The notes under the pieces were generated by a model. It was given only the letters and a program-made list of their open reading frames with translations. It was not told the origin of the DNA and made no database searches. A stretch of 64,000 bases of DNA from Fredinandcohnia aciditolerans (GTDB lineage Bacteria > Bacillota > Bacilli > Bacillales > Bacillaceae_L): the NCBI GenBank assembly GCA_003640645.1, contig QGHH01000025.1, forward strand, positions 1-64,000, in the 5' to 3' direction. Position numbers and translations under genes: made by a program. Below, piece after piece: positions 60,022 to 64,000 of this stretch. Within the stretch, counting starts at the first letter, position 1, and every line of letters starts with the position of its first letter.

Positions 60022-60971
60022 ACCTCCAATTCCATACCTTCATAGGCAATCTCAATACCGTGTTGCTTCAACATATCCGCTTCTTTGGAACCTTTTTTCA
60101 AAATAGGATTACTGTTGTTAATATGGATTAAAATTTTTTGTTCAGCTGAAAAAGATGCTAAACTCTCAATAATTCCAGAAGTACCACTAATTGGGAGATG
60201 CCCCATATCCCTTGCATTCCGTTCTGTCGCACCCAATGCAACTAATTCATCTTCAGACCAAAATGTTCCATCCACTAACAAAATATCTGCTTTATGTAAA
60301 GCAGACTCAATTTCCGGAGTCATCGTATCTAATGTCGGAAAATAAGCCACACATTTTCCAGACCGTTCATTTTGTAAAAGCAGGCCAACCTCCCATATTT
60401 CTTCGGAACTTTCATGATTTGACTGAGCATATAGAGGTGGTTTTCTTGAAACAGGAATCGTCTCAATCAGAAGTGACTCCTCACTTGTATCCCCAATTCT
60501 TACCTTACATTCAGGATTAAGTGACTGCCATTCCCAAGAACAATAATTTTTTAGCATTGGAAACACAGGAAAGGCTGTGTGTAAACATTTCCTAACCGTT
60601 TCCGTCCCATATATCGTTAATTGGGAGCCTTCTCGTAACGACAATAAACCGATTGAGTGATCAAGCTCTGCATCGGTTAAAATCACACCAGCAAGTGGTG
60701 TTTCCCTAATACCAGGTCCTGCATGAAGTTCTGAAAAGGTTTCAATCTGTCTACTAACATCCGGACCAGCATTGATGAGATACCAGTCTTTATCATTTGC
60801 ACTTATCGCAAGGGAGGACTGTAACATCGGTTTTAACTTAATATCCCCGTCGCGAACACCGCTGCAATTGGGACATGTACAATTCCATTGCGGAAAGCCT
60901 CCTCCCGCTGCTACTCCTAAGACCCTGACTCGAATTTTACTCCATCCTTTCAAACAGACATAATAAAGCAT
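60018..60971 (-). CDS. pqqB: PqqB, metallo-beta-lactamase-fold PQQ protein
   Basis: PqqB is a metallo-hydrolase-fold oxygenase that hydroxylates the cross-linked peptide product. The N-terminal [22 protein letters not shown] (with C31, C33 and C36) and [19 protein letters not shown] are diagnostic. The frame starts at ATG 60971, giving 317 residues. However the family N-terminus begins at about residue 13 (IRVRVLG), and AAAGGATGGAG lies just before that point. No AUG or GTG is there, only ATT or an upstream TTG, so an ATT start or use of the 60971 ATG should be considered. Confidence 0.92.
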   Translation of the reverse strand: MLYYVCLKGWSKIRVRVLGVAAGGGFPQWNCTCPNCSGVRDGDIKLKPMLQSSLAISANDKDWYLINAGPDVSRQIETFSELHAGPGIRETPLAGVILTDAELDHSIGLLSLREGSQLTIYGTETVRKCLHTAFPVFPMLKNYCSWEWQSLNPECKVRIGDTSEESLLIETIPVSRKPPLYAQSNHESSEEIWEVGLLLQNERSGKCVAYFPTLDTMTPEIESALHKADILLVDGTFWSEDELVALGATERNARDMGHLPISGTSGIIESLASFSAEQKILIHINNSNPILKKGSKEADMLKQHGIEIAYEGMELEV

Positions 60972-60991
60972 GTAAGGTAAAATTAGTGGTA

Positions 60992-61066
60992 CTACTCACG
61001 GATGTAGGAATACATTGTCACCTCAGCGGCTGTATTAATCACTTCATACTCAGGAATGACCCACAT
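60992..61066 (-). CDS. pqqA: PqqA, PQQ precursor peptide (24 residues)
   Basis: From the ATG at 61066 the frame encodes MWVIPEYEVINTAAEVTMYS then YIRE and a TAG at 60992. Glu15 and Tyr19 sit in the AEVTMY motif with the E-x3-Y spacing that defines PqqA, whose Glu and Tyr become PQQ. An AAGGGGGTG ribosome binding site lies 7 nt upstream. It heads the pqqBCDE genes and is short enough to be missed by standard gene calling. Confidence 0.95.
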   Translation of the reverse strand: MWVIPEYEVINTAAEVTMYSYIRE

Positions 61067-61202
61067 GCTTTTCACCCCCTTCAAAAGGATAAATGTATAT
61101 GAAAACTGATTAGAATTTCGCCCTTTCAAGCTATTCATATGTTAAAAACAGGCGCAAAATAACCATGAATTTCGACATAAAGTTGTCCAATTTGCTACAT
61201 GG

Positions 61203-61222
61203 AACGGGACGAATCTGCCCCA
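61203..61222. repeat. Degenerate GGGAC element
   Basis: AACGGGACGAATCTGCCCC is a worn half member between the pqqA promoter region and the MATE terminator. Confidence 0.35.
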
Positions 61223-61227
61223 AGAAT

Positions 61228-61264
61228 AAAAAAACAATGCCCTCAAATACTCAAGAGCATTGTT
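61228..61264 (-). terminator. Intrinsic terminator after the MATE gene
   Basis: AACAATGCTCTTGAG and CTCAAATACTC-side bases give GAGGGCATTGTT on the minus strand, followed by TTTTTATTC. Confidence 0.85.
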
Positions 61265-61273
61265 GATCAATCA

Positions 61274-62626
61274 TTATAATTTTAATACAGCACCCGAACT
61301 GAATAGCTCCTTCTTTTTCCATCCACCCCATTTAAAATAGGAAAATGAAAAAAGGCTGCTAATGATAAAACTAATTCCGATCCCTAGTGCAATTCCGTTC
61401 TGCCCAATTAAACTCGAGCAGAAATAAGTTAGTGGATATCGGAGAAGCCAGAAGGATAGGATGTTTAGTATTAGTACTTGATACATGGCACCTGCTCCTC
61501 TTACGACACCATTCAAAATAAAATTTATGCCAATGAATGGATAAAAGAAAGCGACCATTTTTAAATAATTTGTTCCAAAAGTCACCGCTTCTTTTTCCTG
61601 AATAAACAACTTCGTAAAACCTTCTGCCAACAAGAAGACAATCACAGCAATTGTCACCATGATGATTACATTAAAAATCGTTCCGTACACTGCAATCTGA
61701 TGTACCCGCTCCCATTGGTTGGCTCCAATATTTTGACCTGCCATACTATTCACGGCTGTGCCTAGTGCCATCGCCGGAATGGTTATTAAACTATCAATCC
61801 GTTGTGATGCGCCAAATCCTGCTACAACCGCTCCATCGAATGAATTTACTACCGATAGTATGGCCGTTACACCTGCAAAAATCACCATCATCTGTAAGCC
61901 AGCTGGAATTCCTAATTTTAAAATTAACCAAATATCCTCTTTACTTGGTAAATAGGGTATCGAATATTGAACAAGTTTTCGTCTAAAAGTATGCGCGAAT
62001 GCCAACAAAAATGAGATTCCTTGAGCTAACACAGTTGCCCATGCAGCACCATGGATTCCCCAATCAAAATACGAAATGAATAATGGGTCCAATACTGCAT
62101 TTAACACAACTGCTATGAGCACAAAGCGTAACGGGGTCTTACTATCACCCAATGCCCTAAGCACAGTGCCAATAAAGTTATATCCCATAATAAACAAAAT
62201 GCCAATAAAATTTATTTGTAAGTATGCCTTTGCCTCATTGAGCATTTCCATAGGTGTATTTAAAAACAATAATAAGGCTTCTGAAAAAAAGTAACCAAAT
62301 AAACAAACTACAATCGAAAGCGTTGATAATATAACAACAAAAGCATTCACATATTTTTTTAATCCTTGCTCGTCATTCATTCCTTTTTGTTGAGAGAGGA
62401 TTGTCAATGTGGCATTGTTAATTCCAATAATAAAAGCCAATACCGTGATAACAATTGTAGAAGAAATTGTAATTGCCCCGAGTGCATTTGCACCTAGTAA
62501 ATTTCCTACCCACAAACTATCGATAAATTGGTAAGAAACCTGAAGTAGATTGGTTAACATTATTGGTCCAGCAAAGGTAATTAGTTGTTTGCGGATTGAG
62601 CCTTGCGTGAAATCCTGTTGCGTCAA
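61274..62626 (-). CDS. MATE-family multidrug efflux protein
   Basis: A 450-residue protein with 12 predicted membrane helices in two six-helix halves. MATE marks are IMLTNLLQVSYQFIDSLWVG, GALGAITISSTIVITVLAFI, and SMAGQNIGANQWERVHQIAV. It would export cationic compounds with Na+ or H+ exchange. It lies between the pqq operon and an FAD oxidoreductase, on the same strand as both, but with its own terminator. Confidence 0.92.
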   Translation of the reverse strand: MTQQDFTQGSIRKQLITFAGPIMLTNLLQVSYQFIDSLWVGNLLGANALGAITISSTIVITVLAFIIGINNATLTILSQQKGMNDEQGLKKYVNAFVVILSTLSIVVCLFGYFFSEALLLFLNTPMEMLNEAKAYLQINFIGILFIMGYNFIGTVLRALGDSKTPLRFVLIAVVLNAVLDPLFISYFDWGIHGAAWATVLAQGISFLLAFAHTFRRKLVQYSIPYLPSKEDIWLILKLGIPAGLQMMVIFAGVTAILSVVNSFDGAVVAGFGASQRIDSLITIPAMALGTAVNSMAGQNIGANQWERVHQIAVYGTIFNVIIMVTIAVIVFLLAEGFTKLFIQEKEAVTFGTNYLKMVAFFYPFIGINFILNGVVRGAGAMYQVLILNILSFWLLRYPLTYFCSSLIGQNGIALGIGISFIISSLFSFSYFKWGGWKKKELFSSGAVLKL

Positions 62627-62734
62627 AACGTGAACACTCCTTATTCTTCAGAGATATCTGTTCTAGGATACCATACCTTCTCTATGCTGTCTGATTCTTT
62701 ACCCCAGGAAATAAATTAGAAGTTTTGCATAACT

Positions 62735-62773
62735 AAAAAAACAATAAAGGAGTTTTCCCTCTATTGTTTTTAA
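62735..62773. terminator. Bidirectional intrinsic terminator
   Basis: AAACAATAAAGG and CTCTATTGTTT flank a short loop with T/A runs on both sides, downstream of the FAD oxidoreductase gene. Confidence 0.8.
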
Positions 62774-62847
62774 TTGAACATTTTATTCCTCTAAATCGTA
62801 CATACACAAGTAGAAGAAAGCCTAGTTTTTCTTAACACGACTTGATG

Positions 62848-63978
62848 TTATACATACTTTTTCATCTCTATCGCACGATCAGGGTGACATGCTGTAAGGT
62901 CTAATTCAATCTCTTTATTTTGAATCATTGAAGCTGCTAAACTACCAATATATGGACCCATTGTAAGTCCAGATGCCCCTAATCCAGTAGCAAGTAAAAC
63001 GCCTTCAAGTGTATCAACTGTACCTAGGATTGGTAATAAATCTGGGCCCATTGGACGAAATCCGATACGAATCTCTTCTAAAGTACCATCTTCTAAACCT
63101 GGGGCAACCTCTAAGGCTTCAGTCAAAACCTCATTCACTCCACCGGCTGTCAATCGATAGTCAAATCCTGACCCAGTTTCTCTAGTCGCACCTGCAACCA
63201 CTTTACCATCATCAAATGGAACCAAGTAGTGGGTTGACTGTGGAATAATAATCGGCCAATCAGAACTATCTATTCCTGGTAATTTTATATGAGCAATCTG
63301 ACCTCGCTGTGGATTGACGTTCAATTGGATACCAAACGGCTGCAATAACTCAGGAGCCCATGCACCAGTGGTGATGAGGACTTTATCAGCAAAAAACGTT
63401 TTATCGCCTACCGTAACACCCATTACTTTTCTATTATTCTCATGAACTAGTTCTGCATCGCCTTCAACAAACTTGGCACCGTGACGTTGTGCAGCCCGTT
63501 TTAACGCATCACGCAGTAAAGCGCCATCTACTCTTGCCCCTCCCGATACATACAAACCTTCCATGTTTTTGTTAAGTGGTGGAAAGAGTTTTCGTGCCTG
63601 CTCACCATTCAGACGCAGAATATCACCTATTTCAGGTGCATCCTTCCGTTTGGTTTTCACTCTCTTTTCAATTTCATCCAATTTAGCAGGATCTGACGAG
63701 ACACATAATGCACCAACCTTTTTATAACCAACTTCATCTTCGCCCTCATTTTGCAAAGTAGAAATTATATCTTGATAGAAAACAAAACTTTCCTTAGCAA
63801 GGTTATACCAAGTTTCATTTTCAATCTCTTTGATCCAGGGACAAACAATACCCGCTCCAGCTGAAGTTGCCTTTCCTTCTTGTTTTTTATCAATCATGAT
63901 GACATCTAGATTATTTTTGGCCACGTGATACGCTGCACTTACACCTACTATTCCTGTTCCGATTACAATAACTTTCAT
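62848..63978 (-). CDS. FAD-dependent amine/D-amino-acid oxidase-type oxidoreductase
   Basis: The start at 63978 (MKVIVIGTGIVGVSAAYHVA) follows AAGGAG by 8 nt and is preferred to a GTG three codons earlier; 376 residues. The FAD-binding GxGxxG is GTGIVG at the N-terminus. The C-terminal domain has IRIGFRPMGPDLLPILGTVD and LLATGLGASGLTMGPYIGSL, typical of the DAO family (glycine, sarcosine or D-amino acid oxidases, DadA-like). A substrate amine is likely; which one is not readable. Confidence 0.88.
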   Translation of the reverse strand: MKVIVIGTGIVGVSAAYHVAKNNLDVIMIDKKQEGKATSAGAGIVCPWIKEIENETWYNLAKESFVFYQDIISTLQNEGEDEVGYKKVGALCVSSDPAKLDEIEKRVKTKRKDAPEIGDILRLNGEQARKLFPPLNKNMEGLYVSGGARVDGALLRDALKRAAQRHGAKFVEGDAELVHENNRKVMGVTVGDKTFFADKVLITTGAWAPELLQPFGIQLNVNPQRGQIAHIKLPGIDSSDWPIIIPQSTHYLVPFDDGKVVAGATRETGSGFDYRLTAGGVNEVLTEALEVAPGLEDGTLEEIRIGFRPMGPDLLPILGTVDTLEGVLLATGLGASGLTMGPYIGSLAASMIQNKEIELDLTACHPDRAIEMKKYV

Positions 63979-64000
63979 GTCAATCACTCCTTCTAATTCT

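Noticed and set aside
61067-61202. Possible sporulation-sigma promoter before pqqA (a CATATACAT word)
   Set aside because: No matching -35 element at an acceptable distance was found, so it is not reported as a promoter.

Overview
The window is chromosomal DNA of a low-GC, endospore-forming member of the Bacillaceae. The evidence is AT-rich DNA, strong AGGAGG-type ribosome binding sites with occasional TTG and GTG starts, a splAB spore photoproduct lyase operon, YugN- and YuzA-like proteins, a guanine riboswitch and many intrinsic terminators. The sequence alone does not settle genus or species (a Neobacillus, Mesobacillus or Bacillus relative is a guess).

Layout. 1-2.4 kb: the end of an IS3-family element, queG, a B3/B4-domain protein and tRNA-Gly(UCC) with a stray copy of its 5' half. 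2.7-7.0 kb: a SulP transporter with an ArsR regulator, then a decayed stretch with three broken genes. 7.0-9.3 kb: an AAC(6')-like acetyltransferase and a VWA/macro-domain pair. 9.4-13.7 kb: a secreted family-8 polysaccharide lyase and an unknown membrane-anchored protein. 13.8-17.8 kb: a UV-damage block with two tandem uvsE genes, yugN and splAB. 17.9-23.2 kb: small and accessory metabolic genes. 23.4-34.3 kb: a six-gene catabolic operon (CoA ligase, two HyuA-like subunits, a zinc-ribbon small subunit, a HyuB-like subunit and a UroD-like protein) behind a GAF-PucR regulator. Its composition matches an acetophenone-carboxylase-type ATP-dependent ketone carboxylase. 34.5-40.8 kb: a C45 hydrolase, TetR regulator, DsbA-like protein, pirin and an ECF sigma factor-clpP pair. 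40.95-41.9 kb: an 18-unit tandem array of 52-bp hairpin repeats. 42-47 kb: a DMT transporter, an SSS transporter with a phosphomannose isomerase-like protein, and an MscS channel. 47.4-52.5 kb: a two-component system with an ABC transporter. 52.6-57.0 kb: a riboswitch-controlled purine permease, a GntR/DUF1648 pair and an MFS transporter. 57.2-57.75 kb: a second 52-bp hairpin array with different stems. 57.8-61.1 kb: a complete pqqABCDE operon, including a 24-residue pqqA. The window ends with a MATE exporter and an FAD-dependent amine/amino-acid oxidase.

Three things stand out. First, the PQQ operon and the ketone-carboxylase operon are both unexpected in a Gram-positive spore-former. Second, the two tandem arrays share the same 25-nt hairpin plus 27-nt linker geometry although their stems are unrelated in sequence, which suggests one repeat class whose stems have been replaced while pairing was kept. 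Third, at least fourteen intergenic palindromic elements built on GGGACAGG(T)CCC are scattered through the window in every kind of intergenic gap. I found no CRISPR-Cas, prophage or rRNA. Gene functions are inferred from motifs, lengths and context only; no searches were run.
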